Source of the DNA: Verrucomicrobiales bacterium
Lineage (GTDB): Bacteria > Verrucomicrobiota > Verrucomicrobiia > Verrucomicrobiales > DEV007
DNA: 64,000 bases
Reading direction: 5' to 3'
Assembly (NCBI GenBank): GCA_002698785.1
Contig: PAAG01000053.1
Coordinates: 124,001 to 188,000 of the forward strand
A model generated the notes under the pieces. It saw nothing but the letters and a program-made list of their open reading frames with translations, did no database searches and was not told the origin of the DNA. Positions within the stretch are counted from its first letter, which is position 1; each line of letters begins with the position of its first letter. The position numbers and the translations under genes were made by a program. Below, piece by piece: positions 16,541 through 25,467 of this stretch.

Positions 16541-17586
16541 TCTTTGATAGCTAAGTTTGCGAGATAGATCGCGGTGATTTCATTTCCGCTTTCGTCTTTT
16601 TCATGGCTCGAGTACCACGAAATTACACCAGTACCATCATCGAGTTCAACGAAACCCGGGTAGGAATTGTCTCCTCCGCTCGGCAACTCCGCAAATTGAT
16701 GCAGGCTTTCGTCTTCCAGCCAATAGAGTGCGGTCTTTGGTCCGTTCCCTGTGCTTCGGCGTCCGCCTACAAGATATCGATTGCCCCATTTTGTGAGGAG
16801 CGGCCCGCCGACGTAATCTTCGAAATCAATCCGCTTCATTTCTTTCCAGGGTGGATCTGCTCTTACCAGGTGAGCTGGTGCACTTCCACTGCGACTGACG
16901 GCGAGCAGAGATCCATCATCTTCGAAGAGGAATGCCGTTTCATCACCGCGGTCGGGTTGGAAAAGGGAATGGAATTTCCAAACAAGACCGTCGTCGCTTA
17001 CCAGCATCGCGGATTCTACAACTCGGGCAGGCGGGTCTTCTCCAACTTGCTCAGAATAGGCTTTCTTCCGTCTTCCACAGAGATAGGCCTTGTCTCCATA
17101 AGTCGCAGCTCGCCAGATATAATGGCCGTATGTTCCTTCCAGCTGTATCGGAGCCGTCCACGAACTACCGTCCTCCGAGTGCACAGCATACCCGAGATGT
17201 TGATTTATATTGTAGTCTTCTCGAGGAAGGGTGTCGTCGCCTGTCCACCAAGTCCCGGTGTAAACGAATAGCCTGTCTTGGAAAATGAGGAAATGAGGGT
17301 CCCGGACATCTCGTCGCTTTACCGAGAATTCATACTCCTGTTTCCACTCTTTTGTGTCTGTACTGGAGAGGATCAGGATTCGGGAAGTTGGGTGTACCAT
17401 GTGACCGTCGGGACAGGTGCGGAACGTGAGCCAGAACTTGCCTTTCCATCGAATCATGTCGGTGAAAGCGTTGTGTTCACCGTTGTGAAAGACGCGTCGT
17501 ATATTCGTCACTTCAACTTGAGGTAGGTCGTCAGTGAAGGCCGAGAAGGGAAACGCGGAGAACAGAATTAGAAACCAGAAACGCAT
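16537..17586 (-). CDS. exported sialidase-fold (BNR/Asp-box-like) protein
   Basis: A 349-residue protein with a signal peptide (MRFWFLILFSAFPFSAFT) and a propeller-like body of repeats such as ILILSSTDTKEWKQE, GYAVHSEDGSSW and LVSDDGLVWKF, which resemble Asp-box turns. RDPHFLIFQDRLFVYTG is also typical of sialidase-superfamily and five-bladed propeller hydrolases. It may be an exo-hydrolase or a glycan-binding propeller; true sialidase activity is unproven, and I do not see a clear arginine triad. It is translationally coupled to the sulfatase. A longer in-frame reading starts before ATG 17586 but has no leader character. It is divergent from the next barrel gene. Confidence 0.75.
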   Translation of the reverse strand: MRFWFLILFSAFPFSAFTDDLPQVEVTNIRRVFHNGEHNAFTDMIRWKGKFWLTFRTCPDGHMVHPTSRILILSSTDTKEWKQEYEFSVKRRDVRDPHFLIFQDRLFVYTGTWWTGDDTLPREDYNINQHLGYAVHSEDGSSWTAPIQLEGTYGHYIWRAATYGDKAYLCGRRKKAYSEQVGEDPPARVVESAMLVSDDGLVWKFHSLFQPDRGDETAFLFEDDGSLLAVSRSGSAPAHLVRADPPWKEMKRIDFEDYVGGPLLTKWGNRYLVGGRRSTGNGPKTALYWLEDESLHQFAELPSGGDNSYPGFVELDDGTGVISWYSSHEKDESGNEITAIYLANLAIKE

Positions 17587-17770
17587 GAACGAGTTATAAA
17601 GATTGCTCCGGACCGACTCCATAACGTGTTGAGGGGAGGGGAGGAAAATGGGATGTCGATTCCTTAACTGTGCATTTATTGTTCTTTGTTGTGCAGTGAT
17701 TGTGAGAAAGTGACGACTTTGAGTTGTTTTTATTGCATGGAAATCTGGCGGCGATATCTGATTCGGTATC

Positions 17771-18733
17771 ATGACACGCATTCTCAGTTGCTCACTATTG
17801 GCAGGGTGCCTTCTCGCCGGTTCGTTCTCGAAGGCGGGAGACCTTGGTTATTCGAAAGAAGTCATCGAGATGACTGAGATGGATCCCTGGGCAGACACGA
17901 TTCGCCCAATAACGAATCCGACCCACTTCGACCTCGCGATTCCCCAGAATATCATTCACCCGATTTTCATCTACAACTCCATGCCGAGCACGGTAGATAC
18001 GATCATTGGCGGTGTTCCGCTCGGCGGTCACTACGAGGTGTATGCTCTCCAGATTGAGCTGGCCCTCAACGAGAGACTTTCAATCAATGCAACGAAAGAC
18101 GGCTACATCAAGTTCCGTCCGGACAACACACTGAAGACAACGGAGGGCTTCGCCAATATTGGTGCCGGCGTTAAGTATGCATGGCTGCTTCGTCCCGAGG
18201 AAAGGCTCGCATCGAATTTCCAGCTTCTCTTTGAATTCCCTTCCGGTCATACCGAAGTCTGGCAGGGCGAGGGAGACGGAGTGATCATCCCGTCGGTTTC
18301 GACCTTGAAACATTTTGGTGGTCTCCAGCTCGCAAATCAGTTCGGCTTCAAGCTTCCGGTCGATTCGGATGCCGAGAGCTCTATTTTCTACACCAGTGCG
18401 CATGTCAGCTACAAACTCACCGAATGGTTTTATCCTTTGGCAGAGATCAACTATTTCCGTGTCATGGATGCGGGCGATGGGCGGGCACGTTTCGGCGAGC
18501 AACTGGGTGGAGCGCTTCCTTCACTCCCTACCTTTGAGGCGGGGGATCTCGTGAACTGGGGAGCATCGAATGCAGGAATGAATCCTGATTTCGTTACTGG
18601 AGCACTTGGCTTTCGCCTGATTTGCCCGAATCAGCCGGTCACAGTTGGTTTCGCCTGGGAAACTCCACTTACCACTGAAAGCGAAGGTCTCATGGACAAT
18701 CGCTTCACGGTGGACATGACCATCAAGTTCTAA
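17771..18733 (+). CDS. putative outer-membrane beta-barrel protein
   Basis: A 320-residue protein with a signal peptide (MTRILSCSLLAGCLLAGSFS). Strand-like segments run through the body (LQIELALNERLSINAT, FANIGAGVKYAWLL, FTVDMTIKF) and it ends in Phe, as outer-membrane barrels do. The family cannot be named. It shares a 185-bp divergent region with the sialidase-fold/sulfatase pair and may be its transport partner, which is inference only. A strong GC-rich hairpin follows the stop. Confidence 0.65.
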   Translation: MTRILSCSLLAGCLLAGSFSKAGDLGYSKEVIEMTEMDPWADTIRPITNPTHFDLAIPQNIIHPIFIYNSMPSTVDTIIGGVPLGGHYEVYALQIELALNERLSINATKDGYIKFRPDNTLKTTEGFANIGAGVKYAWLLRPEERLASNFQLLFEFPSGHTEVWQGEGDGVIIPSVSTLKHFGGLQLANQFGFKLPVDSDAESSIFYTSAHVSYKLTEWFYPLAEINYFRVMDAGDGRARFGEQLGGALPSLPTFEAGDLVNWGASNAGMNPDFVTGALGFRLICPNQPVTVGFAWETPLTTESEGLMDNRFTVDMTIKF

Positions 18734-18751
18734 GGTGGATTTACTTTATTG

Positions 18752-18772
18752 CGGGGGATGCCGTATCCCCCG
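18752..18772 (+). terminator. terminator-like hairpin after barrel gene
   Basis: CGGGGGAT (18752-18759) pairs perfectly with ATCCCCCG (18765-18772) around GCCGT. It is followed by TAAAA rather than a T-run. It lies 18 bp after the barrel stop codon and 21 bp before the next start. Confidence 0.5.
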
Positions 18773-18776
18773 TAAA

Positions 18777-18795
18777 ATGGCAGCCTTTCTGCCAT
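18777..18795 (+). promoter_or_regulatory. hairpin covering the start codon of the PhoPQ-related hydrolase gene
   Basis: ATGGCAG (18777-18783) pairs perfectly with CTGCCAT (18789-18795) around CCTTT. The 3' arm contains the first two bases of the ATG at 18794, so in mRNA this stem could hide the initiation codon. No obvious Shine-Dalgarno sequence lies elsewhere in front of the gene. Confidence 0.4.
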
Positions 18796-20221
18796 GCGAC
18801 TCTTTCTTATACTCTCGCTCCTTTTGCCCTGTTTCTCTTCGCTCAGGGCCGAGGAGCTTTTTGATCTTGAGGCGATTCGGGATGTGGAGTCCCTGGAAAT
18901 CGAAGTCGTTCAGGACTGGAAACAGGCGCCAAAGGATCCTGCAGTAAGGCAGAAACTGATCGAGGTCACGGTGTGCGAATGGTGGCCGGGGCAAAAGGTG
19001 CGATTGCCCGTAACGCTCAATGCACCAGCAGGTCGTGGCCCTTGCCGTAATGTGATTGTGGCAAACCAGGGACTTGCTGCGAAGCCCGCTCTTCCTGTTG
19101 GTGGTCAACTGGAACTGTTAAAAGAACAGGGCGTCGGTGTTGTCCTGATCGGGATGGGCACCATCGATGCGATGGAGCCAAAGGGGCAATTACATCTGGG
19201 AATGCGGAAGCAGTTGCTCGAGACAAAAGATGTTCGCTACACACCTGCATGGATCTGGGGAATGAGCCAGATGCGGGGGTTGACAGCCGCGATGTCTGAA
19301 CCTGCTGTTTTCCGCCCGGAGAAAGTGCTCACTACAGGTGGGTCGAAACGAGGAGTGGCATCTGCAATGGCTGGTATTTTTGACGATCGGTTTACGGCTA
19401 TCCTTCCTGTGGTGGCGCCTATGCTGGGTAACCCGGGCACTCCCGTTCTCGTGGTGGGAACGGAGCCAGAAGAACTCACGGAAATCGATGACGAGTTTTA
19501 CGAAACAATTTCCCCGGAAGCGAAGAAAGCTTTGAAAGAAAGAGCCGTTAGGCGAGCTACGCAGCGAGTTGGCCTTGCCGATGCAGAGGCTGCTGGCTGG
19601 ACTCGTGAAGAAATGGAAGAGATGGCGGACAAAGTGTGGGATCCGTGCCGCATTGTTTCTTATCTGCCGGTATTGGAACGTCGTGGATTAGAGATTTTCT
19701 ACAACGTGGGAACGAATGATAGTGTTTCCCCGGCATTGCCCGAGTTGGGGACTCTTCTGCCGGATTTTCCGATCTGTATCATACCCGGTGGGCAACATGG
19801 TGGACCGCAGACGGCAGGCTTTTCCAAACAGGTTCCGAAGCAGAAAGAGATCCAAGACAATCTGGTGAGTTTTGCTCGTCATCACTTCTTCAGTGAGCGA
19901 GGTATGCCTGAGGCGCCTGTGATCAATTTTGGAACGGGCGACGATGGGATCGAAGTGACAGTGACTTTCTCGGATGACACTGATCCAGAGAAGAATGAAA
20001 TGTGGTGGTGTTATGATAGGTCGAAAGTCTATACGCTCCCGTTCGAGTTCGATGAGTGGGAGTCGGCTGTCTTGGTGAAAAACGAAGACGGAACGTATTC
20101 AGTCACCATTCCGATCGAGGAGGGCGCTGACACGATCGACTTCCTTTCTCTGCACACCGATACGGAAAACGAACTTCCGATTACTTTTTCGAGTCCGTAT
20201 CGACGGGTGTCGGTGAAGTAG
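18794..20221 (+). CDS. exported PhoPQ-activated pathogenicity-related (PqaA-like) alpha/beta hydrolase
   Basis: A 475-residue protein with a signal peptide (MRLFLILSLLLPCFSSLRA). Features of the PhoPQ-related family are CEWWPGQKVRLPVTLN early, the nucleophile elbow TTGGSKRGVASAM (Ser about residue 186), a helical lid, NVGTNDSVSP (acid region) and PGGQHGGPQ (His). A beta-rich C-terminal domain (about residues 380-475) follows. In other bacteria the biochemical role of the family is poorly known. The 3' end overlaps the convergent esterase gene by 41 bp. It has its own start region with two stacked hairpins. Confidence 0.8.
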   Translation: MRLFLILSLLLPCFSSLRAEELFDLEAIRDVESLEIEVVQDWKQAPKDPAVRQKLIEVTVCEWWPGQKVRLPVTLNAPAGRGPCRNVIVANQGLAAKPALPVGGQLELLKEQGVGVVLIGMGTIDAMEPKGQLHLGMRKQLLETKDVRYTPAWIWGMSQMRGLTAAMSEPAVFRPEKVLTTGGSKRGVASAMAGIFDDRFTAILPVVAPMLGNPGTPVLVVGTEPEELTEIDDEFYETISPEAKKALKERAVRRATQRVGLADAEAAGWTREEMEEMADKVWDPCRIVSYLPVLERRGLEIFYNVGTNDSVSPALPELGTLLPDFPICIIPGGQHGGPQTAGFSKQVPKQKEIQDNLVSFARHHFFSERGMPEAPVINFGTGDDGIEVTVTFSDDTDPEKNEMWWCYDRSKVYTLPFEFDEWESAVLVKNEDGTYSVTIPIEEGADTIDFLSLHTDTENELPITFSSPYRRVSVK

Positions 20222-21326
20222 CGAGGAAGTGCTCGAAGAACTGGTAGATTACTTCGTTGGATTCTTCGTTAGGGCCGTGATCGGGGCGGTTCTGCATGGC
20301 AACACGCTTGTCGTATCCGAGCAGTTTATTGACCTCGATTGTGTGGTTGAGAGCCTGCCATCTTGAGGGAGGATCTTCGCTGCCGCCCGAAACGAGGAAT
20401 GGGCGCGGAGCCATGAGCGAGTGTAGTTCGTGGAGGTCTCTGCCTTGTTCAAGCAACTCTGGGTAGAGGCCTCTCATAGGATTATCTTCTGATGGCACGC
20501 CGCGCTTTCGCCATGGCTTCGGGTGATATCCGAGATACCATGGCTCCCAGTAATTCACACTGGGGCGGGTGTCGAAGGTGATGCCTGGATCGGACCATGC
20601 AGCGCAGGCGAACTTGTCATACAGGCAAGAACCAAACATGGCCCACTTGCCGCCGAAAGAGTGTCCGACGATCCCGATGCGGGAAGCATCAACCTCGGGG
20701 AGGTCGGCGAGGACATGGTAGGCGTTGGCGGCGGCGTAGCCCAACATGGAGAGAGGTTGGACTTTGGTGTCTTCGATGGAGGGCCAGTAGAGGGAATATT
20801 CTTTTGCTTCTGTCGCTTCGGTGGTGCCGATGGAAAGAGTGACAAATCCTCGTTTCGTCAATTGATAGGCGAAGTCGCGAAGTTCGTTGCCCAATCCGAT
20901 GGCTGTTTCCGGTTCGTAGTAGACGGTAACGACGGCAGGGGCGGGAGTGGATGTGGGGTTGTTAGGAACGAGAAGGTAGCCTGTGGTTTTTTCTTCCGGT
21001 GTCCAGAGGAAGCGGACGGTGTGTTGGGTGAAATCCTCGCGTTTCTCGCTTTTGAGGATTTCCACCTCTGGTTCGGTGAAGACTTCAGGCCAATGGCCCA
21101 TGAGGTCGTGCCACTGTTCAAGAATCTCCGTGCGCCGTTTCTGCCAGTCTTCGGCGGTAGCGACTTGGGTGCCGTCCTTGAACAGTAGGGGCGAACGGAA
21201 GTCTCCTTTTTCACCTGCCCATTTTGTGGGAGGAGTGAAATAGGGAGCGATCGAATTTGGGATGTCCCCGGCAAACAAGGACGAAGCGATCAGGAAACAA
21301 ATCAGGGTGTAACCAAGTTCCCGCAT
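20181..21326 (-). CDS. exported alpha/beta hydrolase, carbohydrate-esterase-like
   Basis: A 381-residue enzyme with a signal peptide (LGYTLICFLIASSLFA). The alpha/beta core carries the nucleophile in IGIVGHSFGGKWAM (about residue 224), HSLMAPRPFLVSGGSEDP before the acid residue, and a C-terminal RPDHGPNEE with the likely His. The NYWEPWYLGYHP stretch and the APRP strand recall CE15 glucuronoyl esterases and acetylxylan-esterase-type enzymes, but neither is certain. Its ATG lies 1 nt after the stop of the sulfatase-esterase fusion gene, a tight two-gene unit that points to deacylation of the same sulfated glycan. Confidence 0.8.
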   Translation of the reverse strand: MRELGYTLICFLIASSLFAGDIPNSIAPYFTPPTKWAGEKGDFRSPLLFKDGTQVATAEDWQKRRTEILEQWHDLMGHWPEVFTEPEVEILKSEKREDFTQHTVRFLWTPEEKTTGYLLVPNNPTSTPAPAVVTVYYEPETAIGLGNELRDFAYQLTKRGFVTLSIGTTEATEAKEYSLYWPSIEDTKVQPLSMLGYAAANAYHVLADLPEVDASRIGIVGHSFGGKWAMFGSCLYDKFACAAWSDPGITFDTRPSVNYWEPWYLGYHPKPWRKRGVPSEDNPMRGLYPELLEQGRDLHELHSLMAPRPFLVSGGSEDPPSRWQALNHTIEVNKLLGYDKRVAMQNRPDHGPNEESNEVIYQFFEHFLATSPTPVDTDSKK

Positions 21327-21327
21327 T

Positions 21328-23724
21328 CTATTTTTCTGCTCCTGCTTTGGCCCTATCAATCAGAAAGTCGACGAGTTCCTGACAATGAAAGAATCCTTCC
21401 CAAAGATTATGGCCTTGTTCGTCGACCTTGATGATATGGAAGACATCGTAGGCGTCGTTCACGCGGTAGATTGCTTCGAGTGCTTCTGAGTTGTCGGCGA
21501 GGGGAACGACCTTGTCGTCTTTGCCGTGAATGATGAAGACAGGAATCTCGGCTTTTGCCAGGACGTCCGCTTTCTTGATCGGATTGAGTTCGTCTTCTTT
21601 TGCGAGCAGCTCCTCTTCGGAGAGTCCGTAGACTGGGGCTGCATTTTTCGTTTTCGGATAGGTGGTAAAATCGAATACGGGATAGATGCCGCCGATTCCA
21701 GCAACTCGTTCGGGATGTTCAATCGCCCAACTGCTGACCCAGAGTCCTCCGCGACTGCGGCCGAGGAGCGCCGGAGTTTCTGAGTATCCTCGGGAAACCA
21801 TCTCCTCATAGAGTGCGTCGAAGTAGGGGAAAGCTTTCGGGCTGCCATATGCCTCGCCTACGTCGATACCTGCGACAGCGATTCCCGCTTTGAGAAACTG
21901 CTCGTACATCCAGCTTTCGTTTTTGTCTGGGTACTTTGGCAGGGTAGGTCCGTAGAAAATCCATGGCTTTCCTTCGGCAGGGAATTCGGATTTCATGACG
22001 AAGGCTTTTCTCCCTTTCAGGAAGAATGACTCGCCATTGATGAGAACCTGCCCTTTTGATTTGGCAGCATCTTGGGCCTCCAGCATTTTGCTGGGGCGCC
22101 CCGTTTTTCCTTTCGCCTTTTCGAGAGCTTCTTCGGAGAGGTCGCGTGTGGCGAGTTCGATGGTGTCTTTGAGTTGCTGTTCCCAGCGGCTCGCCAGGTA
22201 TTCCAACTGTTCCGGATTCACGATGGCGAGGTCTGTGGATTCGTCGCGGTCTTCAGCGACGTTGTAGAGTTCCCACGATTCGCCTTTGGGAGCGACGGCT
22301 TTCCAGTCGCCCATCCGGATGGCCTTGTGACCATCGTGGAACCACCAGAGAAATTCATGATCGACACTGTTGTCTTCGGTGAAAGTTGGGACGAGAGAGC
22401 GCCCGGGGCTTGGAGGTGCTTCTTCCGGAAAGCAGGTTCCGGCGAGTTGCAGAATGGTGGGGACGACATCCACGACATGTCCGGGGTTGCTGCGGAAATC
22501 GCCTTTCGCCTCAATTCCTTTTGGCCAGGAAACGAGGAAGGGAGTGGAGGTTCCGCCCTCGTGCGTCCACGTCTTGTGGCGACGAAAAGGGGTGTTGCTA
22601 GAGGTCGACCAACCAGGGCCGAGGCAGAGGTAGGTTTCGGCGCTTCCCATCGGTGCACTCGGGTCGTGGCCATCGGCGCGCACCATGATCTCGGCGCTGG
22701 CACCGTTGTCGGAGAGAAAAATCACGAGGGTGTTTTCCCATTCTCCCATTGATTTGATCTGGTCGAAAATGCGTCCGATTTCGATATCCATGCGGTCGAT
22801 CATAGCGGCGTGAATCTCCATTTTGTCTGCCTGGAATTTCTTCTGCTCGTCGTTCAGGCTTTTCCATGGGACAGGCTTGTTCACCTCTCCGGGGCCGAGG
22901 ATCTCGAAGGCGTCGTCGAAATGGTATGGCGGTCCAAGATCGCGTTCGACTCGGGAGAGTTCGGTGACGCCAGCAGAGTCCAGGACTCCCATTTCTTTCT
23001 GACGGCGAAAGCGCTTGCTGCGGATGACGTCCCAGCCTTCATCGTATTTGCCATCATACTTGGCGATGTCTTCGGGAAGGGCGTGGAGAGGGAAATGGGG
23101 AGCGGCGAAGGCCACGTAGTGAAAGAAAGGTTCATCTGAGTGATTCGCTGCGTGGTCCTTGAGGACTTCGAGGGCGTGGTCGGCTACGGCAATGGTTCCA
23201 TAGTAACCGGAATCTTTCTCAACTGGGGGCAGTTCTTCATCGTCTTTGTAGTGTTTGGTGGGATTGAAGAAGCGGCTCTGGTCTTTCAGGAGGTAGGAAT
23301 GGTCAAAGCCTTCAGCGACGGGCATCCCATCGATGTGCCACTTCCCTGTATGGTAGGAGCGGTAGCCCTGCGGTTTCAATAGTTTGGGAAGTAGCTGAGC
23401 CCACTCTGGTCGCTTGCCCGTGTTTCCTCCACCACTGGGGACATTGGGAAGTGTGTCGCGGCGGATCTGTTGCGCGTAAAAGCCGGTGAGGAGAGAGCTT
23501 CGAGTGGGCCAGCAACGGGCGGTGTTGTACATTTGCGTGTAGCGCAGTCCGTTCTCAGCGATCGAGTCGAGATTGGGGGTAGCAATTTCTCCCCCGTAAC
23601 AGCCAAGATCAGAATACCCGAGGTCGTCCGCCATGATGAGAAGGACATTGGGCTTTGGCGATTCGTCTGCCGCAGATAGAGTCGATGCAACGGCCAAGAG
23701 GAGGAGGGAGAAAAGTCGTCTCAT
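21328..23724 (-). CDS. exported sulfatase fused to an alpha/beta hydrolase (esterase) domain
   Basis: A 798-residue two-domain enzyme with a signal peptide (MRRLFSLLLLAVASTLSAAD). Residues about 25-530 are a complete sulfatase: NVLLIMADDLGYSD, the formylglycine motif CWPTR (Cys about 72), HTGKWHIDG and FLSDNGAS. A Lys-rich linker (about 535-560) leads to an alpha/beta hydrolase of about 240 residues with GRSRGGLW (Ser about 655), IIHGKDDKVVP (Asp) and DEQGHNLW (His), so the triad looks complete. The frame is continuous, so this is a true fusion and not two genes. It should remove both a sulfate and an ester group from one substrate outside the cytoplasm. It is co-transcribed with the esterase after it. 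Confidence 0.9.
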   Translation of the reverse strand: MRRLFSLLLLAVASTLSAADESPKPNVLLIMADDLGYSDLGCYGGEIATPNLDSIAENGLRYTQMYNTARCWPTRSSLLTGFYAQQIRRDTLPNVPSGGGNTGKRPEWAQLLPKLLKPQGYRSYHTGKWHIDGMPVAEGFDHSYLLKDQSRFFNPTKHYKDDEELPPVEKDSGYYGTIAVADHALEVLKDHAANHSDEPFFHYVAFAAPHFPLHALPEDIAKYDGKYDEGWDVIRSKRFRRQKEMGVLDSAGVTELSRVERDLGPPYHFDDAFEILGPGEVNKPVPWKSLNDEQKKFQADKMEIHAAMIDRMDIEIGRIFDQIKSMGEWENTLVIFLSDNGASAEIMVRADGHDPSAPMGSAETYLCLGPGWSTSSNTPFRRHKTWTHEGGTSTPFLVSWPKGIEAKGDFRSNPGHVVDVVPTILQLAGTCFPEEAPPSPGRSLVPTFTEDNSVDHEFLWWFHDGHKAIRMGDWKAVAPKGESWELYNVAEDRDESTDLAIVNPEQLEYLASRWEQQLKDTIELATRDLSEEALEKAKGKTGRPSKMLEAQDAAKSKGQVLINGESFFLKGRKAFVMKSEFPAEGKPWIFYGPTLPKYPDKNESWMYEQFLKAGIAVAGIDVGEAYGSPKAFPYFDALYEEMVSRGYSETPALLGRSRGGLWVSSWAIEHPERVAGIGGIYPVFDFTTYPKTKNAAPVYGLSEEELLAKEDELNPIKKADVLAKAEIPVFIIHGKDDKVVPLADNSEALEAIYRVNDAYDVFHIIKVDEQGHNLWEGFFHCQELVDFLIDRAKAGAEK

Positions 23725-23876
23725 AGGTGGGGATTTCGGGAAAGTGTAGTGTTGAATTCTTGCGATGAAAATGATGAAAGAGTCACGTCTTTCGCTACTT
23801 TCATGTCGCGATGGAAACGCCATTGCGTCTGAATCCGGGCTTTGCTTTTCCTGACACGATCAGACAGTATCGGCTC

Positions 23877-25445
23877 ATGAAATTGAAAATCCCCTTTGTG
23901 ACGGTCGTTACGATTGTAGCGATGTGTGCCGGAATCGCCCGGGCGGAGTTGAAACTGCCATCGATTATTGGTGATCATATGGTTCTGCAGCAGAAGCAAG
24001 AAAACCCCATCTGGGGTTGGGACGAACCTGGCACGGAAGTGACGGTTACCATTGGTGACCAGGTAAAGAAGGGTAAAGCGGGCGAGGATGGTAAATGGAC
24101 AGTGAAGCTGGACGCGATGGATGCGAGTTTCGATCCTGCGACGTTGACGATCGAGGGAACTTCGAAGAAAGAATTTTCCGATGTGCTGGTTGGAGAAGTG
24201 TGGATGTGCTCCGGGCAGTCGAACATGGGAATGACCGTTTCCGGTGACTGGAAGGCGAAGGTGGAGTCCCTCGCGTCGAACCATCCTGCCCTGCGATTGA
24301 TCACGGTTCCTCGAGTGGGAACGCAGGAACTGCAGAATGATTTCAACGGCCAATGGGAGGCGGCGAATTCGGAGAACTGTCTGCGTTTCACTGCTGTTGG
24401 CTTTTTCTTCGGTCGATACCTGCATGAGATCCTCGATGTGCCGGTTGGATTAATCAACAATGCCTGGGGTGGATCGGCTGCCGAAGCCTGGGTGCGACGT
24501 GAGTCGTTGGAGAAAGATCCTCGCTTTGCTTCCCTGATGGAAGGTTGGGTAGGGCGTGAGAAGTATCTGCAATCCGAAGAGGCGACGGCGAACTATGAGA
24601 AAGACGTAGCTGCCTGGGAGGAGAAAGTGAAGGCAGCCAAAGAGGCGGGTCAGAAGCCTCCTCGCAAGCCATCGTCCCCTGAATCTCAGCTGAGCGGGAA
24701 TGCTCGTCCGGGTAACATTTTTGCTGGAGTGGTGTATCCAACACTCCCTTATGGAATGAAGGGTGTGATCTGGTATCAGGGTGAAAGCAATGCCGGGCGT
24801 GCCTGGGAATATCGGAAGCTGTTTCCCTACATGATTGAGCAGTGGCGTGCTGAGTGGGGGCAGGGTGATTTCCCTTTTTACTGGGTGCAGCTTGCTGATT
24901 ACAAGGACGAGGTCGCGCAGCCGGGTGAGAGCAGTTGGGCCGAGCTTCGCGAAGCGCAGACGATGACGATGTCCCTGCCGAATACGGGAGAGGCTGTGAT
25001 TATCGATCTGGGAGAAGCGAACGATATTCATCCGAAGAAGAAGTACGACGTGGCAGCTCGTCTGGTGTTGTGGGCGCTGGCGAAAGACTATGGAATGGGA
25101 GATATTGAGCCGCAGAGCCCGACCTTCCAGGAAATGAGTGTGGATGGAAAGAAGGCGACCCTGACATTCGACCACGTCAATGGTGGTTTGCGGACGGTCG
25201 ATGTAAATGAAGTTCGTGGTTTTGCGATTTGCGGGGAAGACAAGAAGTGGGTCTGGGCGGATGCGAAGATCACAGGCAGCAACACCATCGAGGTTTGGAG
25301 CGACGAGGTGGAGGCGCCTGTGGCGGTTCGCTATGCGTGGGCCGAGAATCCGGTCTGTAATGTGTATTCGAAGGAAGGCCTGCCGCTGACTCCTTTCCGG
25401 ACGGACGACTTTCCGATGATCACGAAGCCTCAAGGGGCCAAGTGA
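23877..25445 (+). CDS. exported sialate O-acetylesterase family enzyme
   Basis: A 522-residue protein with a signal peptide (IPFVTVVTIVAMCAGIARA). The SASA/SGNH elements are CSGQSNMGM (Ser nucleophile, about residue 120), GVIWYQGESNAG and ANDIHPKKKYD (Asp-His). An N-terminal Ig-like domain (LPSIIGDHMVLQQ, GWDEPGTEVTVTIG) precedes the catalytic part, the usual layout. The family removes O-acetyl groups from sialic acids or from xylan and other glycans. It is divergent from the sulfatase-esterase operon across 152 bp, so the two may share control. ATG 23877 is taken because the leader follows it. Confidence 0.92.
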   Translation: MKLKIPFVTVVTIVAMCAGIARAELKLPSIIGDHMVLQQKQENPIWGWDEPGTEVTVTIGDQVKKGKAGEDGKWTVKLDAMDASFDPATLTIEGTSKKEFSDVLVGEVWMCSGQSNMGMTVSGDWKAKVESLASNHPALRLITVPRVGTQELQNDFNGQWEAANSENCLRFTAVGFFFGRYLHEILDVPVGLINNAWGGSAAEAWVRRESLEKDPRFASLMEGWVGREKYLQSEEATANYEKDVAAWEEKVKAAKEAGQKPPRKPSSPESQLSGNARPGNIFAGVVYPTLPYGMKGVIWYQGESNAGRAWEYRKLFPYMIEQWRAEWGQGDFPFYWVQLADYKDEVAQPGESSWAELREAQTMTMSLPNTGEAVIIDLGEANDIHPKKKYDVAARLVLWALAKDYGMGDIEPQSPTFQEMSVDGKKATLTFDHVNGGLRTVDVNEVRGFAICGEDKKWVWADAKITGSNTIEVWSDEVEAPVAVRYAWAENPVCNVYSKEGLPLTPFRTDDFPMITKPQGAK

Positions 25446-25467
25446 TTTTGTGTATTTGAGAGGTAGG

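Noticed and set aside
20523-22752. Two open frames of over 220 codons on the plus strand (20523-21188 and 22072-22752)
   Set aside because: Both lie antisense to the esterase and the sulfatase-esterase fusion and show no domain.
24450-25433. 327-codon open frame on the minus strand
   Set aside because: It is antisense to the sialate O-acetylesterase gene and has no recognisable domain or leader.
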